This document shows, in pieces, positions 17,565 to 26,750 of a stretch of DNA of 64,000 bases; position 1 is the stretch's first letter, and every line of letters begins with the position of its first letter. Below the pieces are notes generated by a model. The model was not told where the DNA came from. It worked only from the letters and a program-made list of their open reading frames with translations, and made no database searches. Both the position numbers and the translations under genes were made by a program. This DNA comes from Desulfovibrio sp. TomC. GTDB taxonomy: Bacteria; Desulfobacterota; Desulfovibrionia; Desulfovibrionales; Desulfovibrionaceae. The DNA lies in the NCBI RefSeq assembly GCF_000801335.2, contig NZ_JSEH01000004.1, positions 186,001-250,000 of the forward strand. Reading direction: 5' to 3'.

Positions 17565-18201
17565 TCCCATCTGCGGTCTGGCCCGCGACGGACTGCCGAT
17601 CATCGGATTTTTTGCCCTGGCCGCCCTGATCACTGCCGTGTTGCGCTGGCCCTGGCTGGCCGGACTCTTCTTGCTGCTCACGTTTTTCTCGCTCAATTTC
17701 TTCCGCGATCCCGACCGCGCCGCCCCGGTCGAGCCTGGCATCGCCGTGGCCCCGGCCGACGGCGTGGTCTGCAAGATGGGCGAGGCCACCGATCCGGCTT
17801 CCGGCGAAACGCGGCAGGTGGTGTGCATTTTCATGAACGTCTTTAACGTGCACGTGAACCGTTCGCCGGTCACCGGCGTGGTCTCGGAAGTCCGCTACAT
17901 CCCCGGGAAATTCTTCAATGCCTCGCTGGACAAGGCCTCGACCGACAACGAGCGCAACATGATCGTGGTCACCGACCCTGAGGGCGCGCGTTTCACGGTC
18001 ATGCAGATCGCCGGACTCATTGCCCGGCGCATCGTCTGCCCGGCCAAGGTCGGCGACCGGCTCGGCCGGGGCGAGCGCTACGGCATGATCAAGTTCGGCT
18101 CGCGCCTTGACGTCTATCTGCCACAGGGGTATGCTCCGGCTGTCACAATGGGCCAGAAAACCACAGCGGGCGTCACCGTTTTGGCGAAAAAGGCTGAGTA
18201 G
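17557..18201 (+). CDS. psd: Phosphatidylserine decarboxylase (short proenzyme form)
   Basis: 214 aa. N-terminal hydrophobic segments (about 12-50) anchor it, then the catalytic region with FFRDPDR, APADGVV, FMNVFNVHVNRSP and KFGSRLDVY (about 178-186), whose Gly-Ser is the self-cleavage site generating the pyruvoyl group. It makes phosphatidylethanolamine from phosphatidylserine at the inner membrane. Start ATG has GGAG upstream and overlaps the HAD gene. pssA follows 44 bp later, giving the last two steps of PE synthesis in one operon. Confidence 0.94.
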   Translation: MYNPICGLARDGLPIIGFFALAALITAVLRWPWLAGLFLLLTFFSLNFFRDPDRAAPVEPGIAVAPADGVVCKMGEATDPASGETRQVVCIFMNVFNVHVNRSPVTGVVSEVRYIPGKFFNASLDKASTDNERNMIVVTDPEGARFTVMQIAGLIARRIVCPAKVGDRLGRGERYGMIKFGSRLDVYLPQGYAPAVTMGQKTTAGVTVLAKKAE

Positions 18202-18245
18202 GGGGCGGGGTTTTACCGCCCGCAGTGCCGATAAAAGTGGAATCG

Positions 18246-19019
18246 ATGGAAGAGAAAGTCACCCAGAGCCGGGCTCGCAGGAGCGTGTATATCCTGCCGA
18301 ACCTGTTCACCATGGCCAGCCTGTTCGCTGGCTTTCTTGGTGCGCTGTGGGCCATCGAAGGCCGCTTCGACATGACCGCCCTGGCCATCCTCTTTTCCTG
18401 CCTGTTTGACGGACTCGACGGCAAGGTGGCCCGGCTCACCGGCACCAGCAGCGATTTCGGCGTCCAGTTCGACTCCCTGGCCGATCTGGTCGCCTTCGGC
18501 GTCACCCCGGCCATCATGGTCTACCAGTGGCAGCTGGCCCGGTTCGGCCGCCTGGGCATCCTGGCCTCCTTCATGCTCGTGGCCTGCGGCGCGCTGCGCC
18601 TCGCCCGGTTCAACGTCATGTCCGGCAAGACCACTGCTTCCAAGAAATTCTTTGTTGGCCTGCCCATCCCGGCCGCCGGCTGCATGATCTCGCTGTTTTA
18701 CATGTTCGAGCAGTATCTGCCCGACGACATTGCCGCCGCCGTCATGCCCAAGGCCTGCCTCTTTCTTGTCTACGCCTTGTCCTTTCTCATGGTCAGCCGC
18801 GTGCGCTACGCCTCGTTCAAGGAATTTGGCTTGGTCAAGGCCCATCCCTTCAGCGCCATGGTCACGGCCCTGCTTCTTTTTGTCGTCGTGGCTTCCGAAC
18901 CGTGGCTCATGGGCTTCCTGCTCTTCTCCGCCTATCTTGCCTCCGGCATCCTCTACACCTTTTTCATTCTGCCCCGCCGCGCTTCCAAGCTACGGGAGTC
19001 CCTCCAGGAACTCTCATAA
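18246..19019 (+). CDS. pssA: CDP-diacylglycerol-serine O-phosphatidyltransferase
   Basis: 257 aa, multi-pass membrane enzyme that condenses CDP-diacylglycerol with serine. The CDP-alcohol phosphotransferase signature D-G-x2-A-R-x8-G-x3-D-x3-D is complete in DGKVARLTGTSSDFGVQFD and the next SLAD (about residues 57-79). ATG at 18246 is chosen; an in-frame GTG at 18225 is an alternative. Directly downstream of psd. The family member here is the Gram-positive/delta type integral membrane Pss, not the E. coli peripheral enzyme. Confidence 0.93.
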   Translation: MEEKVTQSRARRSVYILPNLFTMASLFAGFLGALWAIEGRFDMTALAILFSCLFDGLDGKVARLTGTSSDFGVQFDSLADLVAFGVTPAIMVYQWQLARFGRLGILASFMLVACGALRLARFNVMSGKTTASKKFFVGLPIPAAGCMISLFYMFEQYLPDDIAAAVMPKACLFLVYALSFLMVSRVRYASFKEFGLVKAHPFSAMVTALLLFVVVASEPWLMGFLLFSAYLASGILYTFFILPRRASKLRESLQELS

Positions 19020-19036
19020 TACCATTATCCTCTTTT

Positions 19037-19051
19037 TGACATTTCTTGTCA
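19037..19051. promoter_or_regulatory. Inverted repeat upstream of leuA
   Basis: TGACA-TTTCT-TGTCA, 90 bp before the leuA start; its left arm is part of TTGACA, a candidate -35 element. Possible promoter/operator; I could not find a good -10 at standard spacing. Confidence 0.3.
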
Positions 19052-19141
19052 TTGCCCCGGCCCCAGGCTAACCATAGCCCAGCCGCGTGATCACACGTGT
19101 GCATTCCTCTCCGCGAAAACGCGGGGAAAGGGGAGACTCTT

Positions 19142-20683
19142 ATGCCCGACGACAACAGGGTATTTATTTTCGACACCACGCTTCGGGACGGCGAACAGTC
19201 GCCCGGAGCCACCATGACCCGCGAGGAAAAGGTCCGCATGGCCCGCCAGCTCGAAACGCTTGGCGTGGACATCATCGAGGCCGGTTTTCCCGCCGCCAGC
19301 GAAGGCGATTTCCAGGCCGTGGCCGCCATTGCCGCGGCCGTCAAAACCCCAATTGTGGCTGCCCTGTGCCGGGCCTTGGCCGCAGACATCGACCGGGGCT
19401 TTGAAGCCATCAAGAAGGCCCAGCGCCGGCGCATCCACACCTTCCTGGCCACGAGCGAACTGCACATGGAGCACAAGCTCGGCAAAACTCCGGCCCAGGT
19501 GCTCGACATGGCCGAGGCCGCCGTGCGCCATGCCGTAAGCAAAGGCGTCGAGGTCCAGTTCTCGGCCGAGGACGCCTCGCGTTCCGACCCGGCCTTCCTG
19601 GTCGCCGTGTGCGAACGGGTCATTGCCGCCGGCGCAACCATCCTCAATATCCCGGACACCGTCGGCTATGCCCAGCCGGCCGAATTCGCCGATTTGATCC
19701 GCCATCTGCGCTCCACCGTGCGCGGGGCCGAGGGCGTCACCTTCGCCGTCCACTGCCACAACGACCTGGGACTGGCCGTGGCCAACACCCTGGCCGCGCT
19801 GCACGCCGGGGCGCGGCAGGCCGAAGTGACCCTTTCCGGCATCGGCGAACGGGCCGGCAACGCCTCCCTGGAACAGGTGGTCATGGGGCTTAACACCCGG
19901 CCCAACTACTATAATCTGACCACGGGCATCGTCACCGAGGAGCTTTTCCCCTCGTGCCGCCGCTTATCCGGCATCATCGGCCAGCCCATTCCGCCCTATG
20001 CCCCCATCATGGGCCGCAACGCCTTTGCCCACGAATCCGGCATCCACCAGCACGGCATCCTCAAGGACCGCCGTACCTACGAGATCATGACCGCCGAAAA
20101 CATCGGCCGCAAAGGCGCGGTGGTGGTCCTTGGCAAACACTCCGGCCGCCATGCCCTGGACGCCAAGGTCAAGGAGCTCGGCTACAGCATCACCGACGAC
20201 GAACTGTTGGTGGTCTTCGACGCCGTCAAACAGCTCGCCGATCGCAAGCAACGCATCCTCGACGAAGACATCGAAGCCCTCATCCTGGAAAAAGTCCTGC
20301 GCCGTCCCGACCGTTATGCCGTGCAGTACCTGTCCGTCCACTGCGGCAACGTGGAGCTTGCTCCCTTTGCCGTCATCGAAATGCTGGTGGAAGGCCAGTC
20401 CGTGCGCCACTATTCCGCCGGCTCCGGCCCGGTGGATGCGGTCTTTAACGCCGTGTGCCAGGCTGTTGGCCGCAAGCCCGAACTCGAAGAATACCAGATC
20501 AACGCCATCACCGGCGGCACCGATGCCCAGGGTGAAGTGACCGTGCGCATCCGCGACGGCGCGGCCACCACTGTCGGACGCGGCGTCCACGACGACGTCA
20601 TCATGGCCAGCACCCTGGCCTTTATCAACGCACTCAATCGTTTGGCCAAGAAAGAGGAGGAACGGATATGCCCGCAACTTTAG
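19142..20683 (+). CDS. leuA: 2-isopropylmalate synthase
   Basis: 513 aa from MPDDNRVFIFD with GGGGAG upstream. First committed step of leucine synthesis: acetyl-CoA plus 2-ketoisovalerate. DTTLRDGEQSPG (about 11-22) and the metal-binding HCHNDLGLAVANT (about 204) mark the catalytic barrel; NAFAHESGIHQHG is the following subdomain, and the C-terminal 120 residues form the leucine-binding regulatory domain, so feedback inhibition is expected. Its last 16 nt overlap leuC. An inverted repeat TGACA-N5-TGTCA lies at 19037-19051, upstream. Confidence 0.96.
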   Translation: MPDDNRVFIFDTTLRDGEQSPGATMTREEKVRMARQLETLGVDIIEAGFPAASEGDFQAVAAIAAAVKTPIVAALCRALAADIDRGFEAIKKAQRRRIHTFLATSELHMEHKLGKTPAQVLDMAEAAVRHAVSKGVEVQFSAEDASRSDPAFLVAVCERVIAAGATILNIPDTVGYAQPAEFADLIRHLRSTVRGAEGVTFAVHCHNDLGLAVANTLAALHAGARQAEVTLSGIGERAGNASLEQVVMGLNTRPNYYNLTTGIVTEELFPSCRRLSGIIGQPIPPYAPIMGRNAFAHESGIHQHGILKDRRTYEIMTAENIGRKGAVVVLGKHSGRHALDAKVKELGYSITDDELLVVFDAVKQLADRKQRILDEDIEALILEKVLRRPDRYAVQYLSVHCGNVELAPFAVIEMLVEGQSVRHYSAGSGPVDAVFNAVCQAVGRKPELEEYQINAITGGTDAQGEVTVRIRDGAATTVGRGVHDDVIMASTLAFINALNRLAKKEEERICPQL

Positions 20684-21927
20684 CCGAGAAAATTCTGCAA
20701 CAGCACAGCGACGAGCAAATTACGGGTCCGGGGCAGATTATCCGTTGCCGGCTCTCCCTGGTCCTGTCCAACGACATCACTGCGCCGCTTGCCATCAAGT
20801 CCTTTAAGAAGATGGGCGCTGCCGCCGTCTTTGACAAAGACAAGGTTGCCATTGTGGCCGACCATTTTACGCCCAACAAGGACATCGCCTCGGCCGAGCA
20901 GGTCAAGGTCTGCCGCGAATTCGCCAAGGAAATGGGCATCACCCATTACTTCGAGGGCGGCAACGTCGGCGTCGAACACGCCCTTTTGCCCGAACTCGGC
21001 CTGGTTGGCCCGGGCGACGTGATCATCGGCGCAGACTCCCACACCTGCACCTACGGCGGCCTTGGAGCCTTTGCCACCGGCATGGGTTCAACCGACATCG
21101 CCGCCGGCATGGCCCTTGGCGAAACCTGGTTCAAGGTGCCGCCCACTATCCAGGTCATCCTCACCGGCACGCTTCGCCAGTACGTCGGAGCCAAAGACCT
21201 CATGCTGGCCCTGATCGGAACCATCGGCGTGTCCGGCGCGCTCTATAAAGCCCTGGAATTCACCGGCGACCTCGCTGCGGCCCTGTCCGTCGAAGGCCGC
21301 ATGACCATGTCCAACATGGCCATCGAAGCCGGCGGCAAAGTCGGCCTGTTCCCGGTGGACGCCAAGACCCTGGCCTACGCCGCGGCCCACGGCCGAACCG
21401 GCGACGTGGCCCTGAGCGCCGACCCCAATGCTGTCTACGAACGCACCGTCACCATCAATGCCGACGGCATGGAGCCGCAGATCGCCTGCCCGCACCTGCC
21501 CGACAACGTCAAACCCGTGTCCGCCGTGGCCGGACTGCCCATCGATCAGGCCGTCATCGGTTCCTGCACCAACGGCCGCATCGAAGATCTGCGCGAAGCC
21601 GCCGCCATCCTCAAAGGCAGAAAAGTGGCCGACTCCGTGCGCTGCATCGTCCTGCCCGCCACGCCCAATATCTGGCGTCAGGCCCTGGCCGAAGGACTCA
21701 TCGCCACCTTCATGGACGCCAACTGCATCGTCGGCCCCGCCACCTGCGGCCCGTGCCTCGGCGGCCACATGGGCATCCTGGCCGGCGGCGAACGCGCCAT
21801 CGCCACCACCAACCGCAACTTCAAAGGCCGCATGGGCAGCCTGGAAAGCGAAGTCTACCTCTCTGGCCCGGCCGCTGCCGCAGCGGCAGCAGTGGCAGGA
21901 GAGATTATCGATCCGCTGAAGGTGTAG
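20668..21927 (+). CDS. leuC: 3-isopropylmalate dehydratase large subunit
   Basis: 419 aa from MPATLAEKILQQH, with GAGGAGGAA upstream, overlapping the end of leuA by 16 nt. It isomerises 2- to 3-isopropylmalate with LeuD. The [4Fe-4S] cysteines are in VIGSCTNGR (about 296-304) and GPATCGPCLGGH (about 355-366). The length (about 420) fits the short LeuC/HacA-type form found in deltaproteobacteria and archaea rather than the 465-aa enterobacterial form. A dispersed repeat separates it from leuD. Confidence 0.96.
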   Translation: MPATLAEKILQQHSDEQITGPGQIIRCRLSLVLSNDITAPLAIKSFKKMGAAAVFDKDKVAIVADHFTPNKDIASAEQVKVCREFAKEMGITHYFEGGNVGVEHALLPELGLVGPGDVIIGADSHTCTYGGLGAFATGMGSTDIAAGMALGETWFKVPPTIQVILTGTLRQYVGAKDLMLALIGTIGVSGALYKALEFTGDLAAALSVEGRMTMSNMAIEAGGKVGLFPVDAKTLAYAAAHGRTGDVALSADPNAVYERTVTINADGMEPQIACPHLPDNVKPVSAVAGLPIDQAVIGSCTNGRIEDLREAAAILKGRKVADSVRCIVLPATPNIWRQALAEGLIATFMDANCIVGPATCGPCLGGHMGILAGGERAIATTNRNFKGRMGSLESEVYLSGPAAAAAAAVAGEIIDPLKV

Positions 21928-21952
21928 TTGGTAGAGGGAAGAGAAGAATAAG

Positions 21953-22007
21953 ATGCCTCCGGCGGCCGGGGGGGTGATCCCCCCGGACCCCTGCAATGGG
22001 GCAAGTT
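21953..22007 (+). repeat. Dispersed GC-rich hairpin repeat, copy 1
   Basis: Pattern GCCTCCGGCGGCC, then a C/G hairpin around TGAT, then GGACCCCTGCA. Lies in the leuC-leuD gap. Member of the 13-copy family in this window. Confidence 0.85.
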
Positions 22008-22023
22008 CTATAAGGAGACAGCC

Positions 22024-22524
22024 ATGTACCACGGTACAGCACATACGGTCGGCGCGCATATCGACACCGACGCCATCATTCCGGCCCGTTTTCTGGTCAC
22101 TACCGATCCTGACGAACTCGGAGCCAACTGCATGGAAGGCCTGGAAGCGGGCTGGATCAAGAAAGTTAAAAAAGGCGACATCATGGTCGCCGGCGAAAAC
22201 TTCGGCTGCGGCTCGTCGCGCGAGCACGCCCCGGTGGCCCTGCTCGGCGCAGGCATCCCCGTGGTCATCGCCCACAGCTACGCCCGCATCTTCTACCGCA
22301 ACGGCTTCAACATGGGCCTCGTGCTGCTGGAAATCGGCGACGACGTGTCCAAAATCCACGACGGCGACGAACTCAAAGTCGATGCCGATAGCGGCATCAT
22401 CGAAAACGTCACCACCGGCGTTTCCATCCAATGCAAACCCGTGCCGCCTTTTATGCAGGGCATCCTCGACAAAGGCGGCCTCATCCCCTACGTCCAGGAT
22501 CGCTTAGCCGAGCGGGCTTCATAA
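22024..22524 (+). CDS. leuD: 3-isopropylmalate dehydratase small subunit
   Basis: 166 aa, starting [20 protein letters not shown], with AAGGAG upstream. It carries the swivelling-domain motif [14 protein letters not shown] (about 58-71) and [15 protein letters not shown]. Short LeuD form, matching the short LeuC. Flanked on both sides by dispersed repeats, which is unusual inside an operon. Confidence 0.95.
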   Translation: MYHGTAHTVGAHIDTDAIIPARFLVTTDPDELGANCMEGLEAGWIKKVKKGDIMVAGENFGCGSSREHAPVALLGAGIPVVIAHSYARIFYRNGFNMGLVLLEIGDDVSKIHDGDELKVDADSGIIENVTTGVSIQCKPVPPFMQGILDKGGLIPYVQDRLAERAS

Positions 22525-22540
22525 GAAGGCGAAACGAAGA

Positions 22541-22590
22541 GTGCCTCCGGCGGCTGGGGGGATAATCCCCCCAGACCCCTGTAAAGGGGG
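22541..22590 (+). repeat. Dispersed GC-rich hairpin repeat, copy 2
   Basis: GCCTCCGGCGGCTGGGGGG, hairpin around ATAAT, then CCAGACCCCTG. First of two copies in the 237-bp leuD-leuB gap. Confidence 0.8.
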
Positions 22591-22680
22591 GTAGGGGTTG
22601 CGTAAACGGGTGCAATTTTTGTTGCAAGCCCGATATGGCAACGGCAGCCAGCTAAAATGAGCACTCCATTTTTATAAACT

Positions 22681-22736
22681 TGCCTCCCATTCAGGGGGTC
22701 CGGGGGGGATGATCCCCCCCGGCCGCCGGAGGCATC
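22681..22736 (-). repeat. Dispersed GC-rich hairpin repeat, copy 3
   Basis: Inverted relative to copy 2: reads CCTCCGGCGGCCGGGGGGG on the minus strand, then GATCATCCCCCC and GGACCCCCTGAATGG. Second copy in the leuD-leuB gap. Confidence 0.85.
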
Positions 22737-22761
22737 TTCTCTTCTCAATAAAGGACACTCC

Positions 22762-23838
22762 ATGCGTTACAATATATGCGTCATGCCGGGGGATGGGATC
22801 GGGCCGGAGATTGTGGCCGAGGCTATGAAGGTTCTGGAGACGGTCGGGAAGAAATTTGGGTTGGAGTTTGGGTTTAGTGAGGCGCTCATTGGCGGCGCGG
22901 CCATTGATGCCACGGGTAGCCCGTTGCCTGAGGCGACGATTGCCGCTTGCAAGGCGGCCGATGCGGTGCTGTTGGGAGCGGTTGGCGGCCCGAAGTGGGA
23001 CACCATTGATCCGGCCATCCGTCCGGAGAAGGGGCTGCTTGGCATTCGCAAGGCCCTGGGGCTTTTCGCCAATCTGCGTCCGGCCAAGCTGTTCCCGGAG
23101 TTGGCGGCGGCCTGCTGTCTGCGTCCCGATATCGTGGGTAAAGGCCTTGACGTCATGGTCATCCGCGAACTGACCGGTGGGGCCTATTTTGGCGAACCGC
23201 GCGGCATCGAGGAGCGCGGCGGCGAGCAGGTCGGTTTCAACACCATGATCTACGCCGAGCACGAGGTGCGCCGCATCGCCAAGGTCGGTTTCGAGACAGC
23301 CCGCAAGCGTGGCGGCAAGCTGTGCTCTGTGGACAAGGCCAACGTGCTGGACGTTTCGCGTCTGTGGCGGGCGGTGGTCCTCGAAGTGGCCAAGGACTAT
23401 CCGGATGTCGAGCTGTCGCACATGTACGTGGATAACGCGGCCATGCAGCTGGTGCGCGATCCGTCCCAGTTCGACGTCATCGTGACCGAGAATCTTTTTG
23501 GCGATATCCTGTCGGATGAGGCGGCGGTCATCACCGGCTCCATTGGCATGCTGCCCTCGGCCTCGTTGGGTGAAGCCAATCCGGGCCTGTACGAGCCGAT
23601 CCACGGTTCGGCCCCGGACATCGCCGGTCAGGACAAGGCCAATCCCCTGGCCACCATCCTGTCGCTGGCCATGATGCTCAAGCATTCTTTTGACCAGACG
23701 GCTGCGGCCGAGGCCATTGAAGTGGCGTGCGCCAAGGTGCTGGCCGAGGGCTACCGCACCGGCGACATCATGGAGCCGGGCAAGCAGCTTGTCGGCTGCA
23801 AGGCCATGGGCGATCTGGTCGTGGCGCGCTTGGCGTAG
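22762..23838 (+). CDS. leuB: 3-isopropylmalate dehydrogenase
   Basis: 358 aa from [20 protein letters not shown], with AAGGACA upstream. NAD-dependent oxidative decarboxylation of 3-isopropylmalate. [22 protein letters not shown] and [14 protein letters not shown] (about 242-255) are the substrate- and metal-binding motifs, and [12 protein letters not shown] the C-terminal cofactor loop. Last gene of the leucine cluster, 237 bp from leuD because two repeats intervene; whether it shares the leuACD transcript is not certain. Confidence 0.96.
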   Translation: MRYNICVMPGDGIGPEIVAEAMKVLETVGKKFGLEFGFSEALIGGAAIDATGSPLPEATIAACKAADAVLLGAVGGPKWDTIDPAIRPEKGLLGIRKALGLFANLRPAKLFPELAAACCLRPDIVGKGLDVMVIRELTGGAYFGEPRGIEERGGEQVGFNTMIYAEHEVRRIAKVGFETARKRGGKLCSVDKANVLDVSRLWRAVVLEVAKDYPDVELSHMYVDNAAMQLVRDPSQFDVIVTENLFGDILSDEAAVITGSIGMLPSASLGEANPGLYEPIHGSAPDIAGQDKANPLATILSLAMMLKHSFDQTAAAEAIEVACAKVLAEGYRTGDIMEPGKQLVGCKAMGDLVVARLA

Positions 23839-23861
23839 CGAGAGGGGATATACGGAGGGGG

Positions 23862-23910
23862 ATGCCTCCGGCGGCCGGGGGGATGATCCCCCGGACCCCT
23901 GCACGTGGAG
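23862..23910 (+). repeat. Dispersed GC-rich hairpin repeat, copy 4
   Basis: GCCTCCGGCGGCCGGGGGG, ATGATCCCCC, GGACCCCTGCACG. 24 bp after leuB. Confidence 0.85.
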
Positions 23911-24000
23911 AAGTTTTTAAGGGGTTTGTGGCGCTGGCTGGTACTGCGGTCGGCTGTGGACCGGGACAGCCGAAGCAGACGCTTGATGGGAATCTCCGTT

Positions 24001-24051
24001 GCTCCGGCGGCCGGGAGGGGGTACCCCCATCCCGGACCATCCCTTCCGGGG
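24001..24051 (+). repeat. Dispersed GC-rich repeat, degenerate copy 5
   Basis: Keeps CTCCGGCGGCCGGGAGGGGG and TACCCCCATCCCGGACC, but the hairpin is altered and the tail is lost. Confidence 0.6.
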
Positions 24052-24091
24052 TATTCATTTTCAGCAGCGGTTTCAGGGCGTTGTATAGAAC

Positions 24092-24134
24092 AGGGCAGGG
24101 GGCTGGCCGGGGCTGGTTCTCCTGCCCTTTTTTG
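24092..24134 (+). terminator. Terminator after the leucine cluster
   Basis: AGGGCAGG (24092-24099) pairs with CCTGCCCT (24121-24128) across a 21-nt loop and is followed by TTTTTTG. Placed 250 bp after leuB, before the ABC-F start. Confidence 0.65.
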
Positions 24135-24219
24135 CGTACAAACGCCCCGCGAAGGCGACCCATTTTCACCGAGCCGTCCGTTGCGACGGCCAAGACGTAA
24201 GCGAAGCGACATACCCACC

Positions 24220-26205
24220 ATGGCCAAAGTCAGTCTGCAAAATCTTTCCAAGGCCTATGCCGGCCGGGATCTGTTCAAGGATTTTTCCCTGGAGATTCCC
24301 GGCGGCACCCGGCTGGCCATTGTCGGCCAAAATGGCGCGGGTAAATCCACGCTCCTCAAGCTCATTGCCGGCGTGTCCGAACCGGACAGCGGCAAGGTGT
24401 CGCTCTCGACCGGCGCGCGCCTGGGCTACGTGGCCCAGGAGATGGAGGAGTCTGATCTGGGCATGACGCTTCTCACCTGGGTCATGGCCGCGCTGCCGTC
24501 CTGGAAGGAGTTCTGGGTCCGCTACGACGCGGCCGTGGCCGCCGGGGACGCCGCCGCTCTGGACGCGCTGTCCCACGAACAGGCCAGCATGGAGCATGCC
24601 CTGGGGTATAATCCCGAGCATCGGGCCAAGACCATCCTGTCGGGCCTGGGCTTTGAAGAAAAGCATTTTGACAGCCCCATATCCGGCCTGTCCGGCGGCT
24701 GGCGGGAGCGGGCCAAACTGGCCCGGGTGCTGACGGCCGGGGCCGATGTGCTGCTTCTCGACGAACCGACCAACCACCTGGATCTCGAAGCCGTGTCCTG
24801 GCTGGAATCGTTTTTGTGCGCCTTTGCCGGGGTGCTCATTTTCGTGGCCCACGACCGGGTCTTTCTCGACCGGGTGGCCACCCACACGCTCTTTCTCGGC
24901 GAGGCCAAGCCCATCTGGCGGCCGGGATCGTTCTCCCAATTCCTCGTGTGGCGCGAGGAGATGGAAAAGCAGTGGGAGCGCCAAGCTGCGGCCATTGACA
25001 ACAAGATCAAGCAGCACAGTGTGTTCATCGACCGGTTCCGCTACAAGGCCAGCAAGGCGCGCCAAGCCCAGAGCAAGCTTAAGACCGTGGACAAGCTGAA
25101 CAAGGAGATCTCGGCTCTGCGCGGCGACCGGCCCGATGTGCGCGGGCGCACCCTTGATTTCTCCCTGCCCGAGCCTGAGCGTTCGGACAAGACGGTCTGC
25201 GCCGCCGCCGATCTGGCCTATGCCTGGCCTGGGCGCGACCCGCTGTGGCCGCCGCTGACTTTTCAGTTGTTCCGGGGCCAGAAGGTGGCCCTGGTCGGGC
25301 ACAACGGCGCAGGCAAGACCACGCTTTTAAAACTCATCGTCGGGGCCAACAAGCCGACCGACGGCCGCATTGTCCTCGGCACCGGGGTCAAGATCGGCTA
25401 TTTCAGCCAGCACCAGACTGAAATTTTGAATACCGAAGCCATGGTCATGGCCGAGATGCGGCGTATGGCCGGGCCCAAGGCCACCCACCTGGAATGCTGT
25501 TCCACCCTCGGGCTTTTTCTCCTGGGCGAAGACTACTGGGAGCGCCGGGTTTCCGAACTGTCCGGCGGCGAGAAATCGCGGCTGGTCCTGGCCGGACTCT
25601 TTTCGACCCGGGCCAACTTCCTGATCCTGGACGAACCGACCAACCACCTGGACTTGGAAAGCCGCGAAGCCTTGGTGCGCGCCCTGGCCGAATTCACCGG
25701 CACCATCCTGATGGTTGCCCACGACCGCTATCTCTTGCGCGAGGCCGCCGGCGAGGTCTGGTCCGTGGGCTCGGACGGCATCACCGTCTACGACGAGGGC
25801 TACGCCGCCTACGAAGCCGCCCAGATGGCCGAGGCCTCGGCCTGCCGGGTGGAGGATGGCGAGGCCTCGGCTCCGCTTCAGCGGGTGTCGCGCCAGGAGG
25901 ACAAGGAGCGCAAGCGCCGGGTGGCCGAGCAGCGCAATGCCCTCTACCGCGACATCAAGCCCAAGCGCGATGTTTTCGAGAAACTTGAGGCCGAGCTTGA
26001 GGTGCTGTTGACCAAGCAGGCCGAGGTCGAGGCGGTCATGGCCGACCCCGAGACCTATGCCGAGCGCGAACTGTTTGCCAAGCTCAGCAAGGAGTACGGC
26101 GAACTGTCCCGGGACGCCGAGGATTTGCTGGCCCGTATGTCCGTGGTCGAAGAGGAAATTGCCGATCTGGAAGCGCGCCGGGCGGCCCTTTTGGAGGATG
26201 CGTGA
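24220..26205 (+). CDS. ABC-F family ATPase (Uup/YheS-like)
   Basis: 661 aa, soluble, two ABC domains and no membrane domain. Start is the ATG giving MAKVSLQNLSKAY. Walker A motifs GQNGAGKST (about 37-45) and GHNGAGKTT (about 359-367); signatures LSGGWRERAKLA (about 156) and LSGGEKSRLVLA (about 446); both Walker B sites read LLDEPTNHLDLE or LILDEPTNHLDLE. The inter-domain linker (about 240-310) is basic and helical, and the last 90 residues form a coiled coil as in Uup. ABC-F proteins act on ribosomes; the subtype cannot be fixed by eye. The next gene overlaps by 4 nt. Confidence 0.92.
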   Translation: MAKVSLQNLSKAYAGRDLFKDFSLEIPGGTRLAIVGQNGAGKSTLLKLIAGVSEPDSGKVSLSTGARLGYVAQEMEESDLGMTLLTWVMAALPSWKEFWVRYDAAVAAGDAAALDALSHEQASMEHALGYNPEHRAKTILSGLGFEEKHFDSPISGLSGGWRERAKLARVLTAGADVLLLDEPTNHLDLEAVSWLESFLCAFAGVLIFVAHDRVFLDRVATHTLFLGEAKPIWRPGSFSQFLVWREEMEKQWERQAAAIDNKIKQHSVFIDRFRYKASKARQAQSKLKTVDKLNKEISALRGDRPDVRGRTLDFSLPEPERSDKTVCAAADLAYAWPGRDPLWPPLTFQLFRGQKVALVGHNGAGKTTLLKLIVGANKPTDGRIVLGTGVKIGYFSQHQTEILNTEAMVMAEMRRMAGPKATHLECCSTLGLFLLGEDYWERRVSELSGGEKSRLVLAGLFSTRANFLILDEPTNHLDLESREALVRALAEFTGTILMVAHDRYLLREAAGEVWSVGSDGITVYDEGYAAYEAAQMAEASACRVEDGEASAPLQRVSRQEDKERKRRVAEQRNALYRDIKPKRDVFEKLEAELEVLLTKQAEVEAVMADPETYAERELFAKLSKEYGELSRDAEDLLARMSVVEEEIADLEARRAALLEDA

Positions 26206-26606
26206 GCCCAGGCCGCAAGGTTGTGGCCGTCGTGGCCGCCGTCATCTGGCGGGACGGGCGCTATCTGGGCGTACGTCGGCCTGAGGGCAAGCCCATGGCC
26301 GGAGCCTATGAATTTCCCGGCGGCAAAATCGAGCCGGGGGAGACGCCGGATATGGCCCTGGCCCGGGAGCTTGGCGAGGAATTGGGCATCACGCCCACTG
26401 CAATTGCCTTTTTCCGGGAAAAAGCGCATTCCTACGAACACCTTTCGGTCCATCTGCATTTTTTCCACGTCCGCGCCTTTGACGGGGAACCGCTTCCCCT
26501 GGAAGGCCAGGACCTGGAATGGCTGACCCCGCAGGAAGGCCGGATGCGGCCGTTTCTGGAAGCGGACCGTGACATCGTTGACGCACTGGTATTGGAAGAA
26601 CGCTGA
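26202..26606 (+). CDS. Nudix hydrolase (MutT-like NTP pyrophosphohydrolase)
   Basis: 134 aa from a GTG that overlaps the ABC-F stop (GTGA), so translation is coupled. The Nudix box G-x5-E-x7-R-E-x2-E-E is complete: GGKIEPGETPDMALARELG followed by EELGI (about 40-63). EFPGGK before it and the short length fit MutT/8-oxo-dGTP pyrophosphatase-type enzymes; other nucleotides are possible. Confidence 0.9.
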   Translation: MSPGRKVVAVVAAVIWRDGRYLGVRRPEGKPMAGAYEFPGGKIEPGETPDMALARELGEELGITPTAIAFFREKAHSYEHLSVHLHFFHVRAFDGEPLPLEGQDLEWLTPQEGRMRPFLEADRDIVDALVLEER

Positions 26607-26675
26607 TGCACTCTTCTCCGGGCTGTCTGCGCAGATCGGTGTTAACCCCTTGAAGAATTTTTAGGGAAAGGGGGT

Positions 26676-26717
26676 CCGGGGGAAAACCCCTTTTTGCAAA
26701 AAGGGGTTTTCCCCCGG
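26676..26717. terminator. 42-bp perfect palindrome, probable bidirectional terminator
   Basis: Perfect palindrome with arms of alternating homopolymer blocks: CCGGGGG, AAAA, CCCC, TTTTT, GC and then the complement. As RNA it would make a roughly 19-bp stem with a tiny loop. Between the Nudix gene and metF. Begins with GGGGTCCGGGGG-like sequence that resembles the dispersed repeats. Confidence 0.6.
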
Positions 26718-26750
26718 TTCCTCTCTTCATATCTTCACGAAGGAGATCGC

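Larger units (their letters stand above)
23839..24219. other. Intergenic region between leuB and the ABC-F gene
   Basis: 381 bp without a gene. It holds repeat copy 4, a degenerate copy 5 and the hairpin terminator at 24092-24133. The frame of the ABC-F gene stays open through it, but the translated stretch is just repeat sequence. Confidence 0.6.

Noticed and set aside
23905-24219. N-terminal extension of the ABC-F gene
   Set aside because: It would be translated from repeat and intergenic sequence; homologous ABC-F proteins start near MAKVSLQNL.
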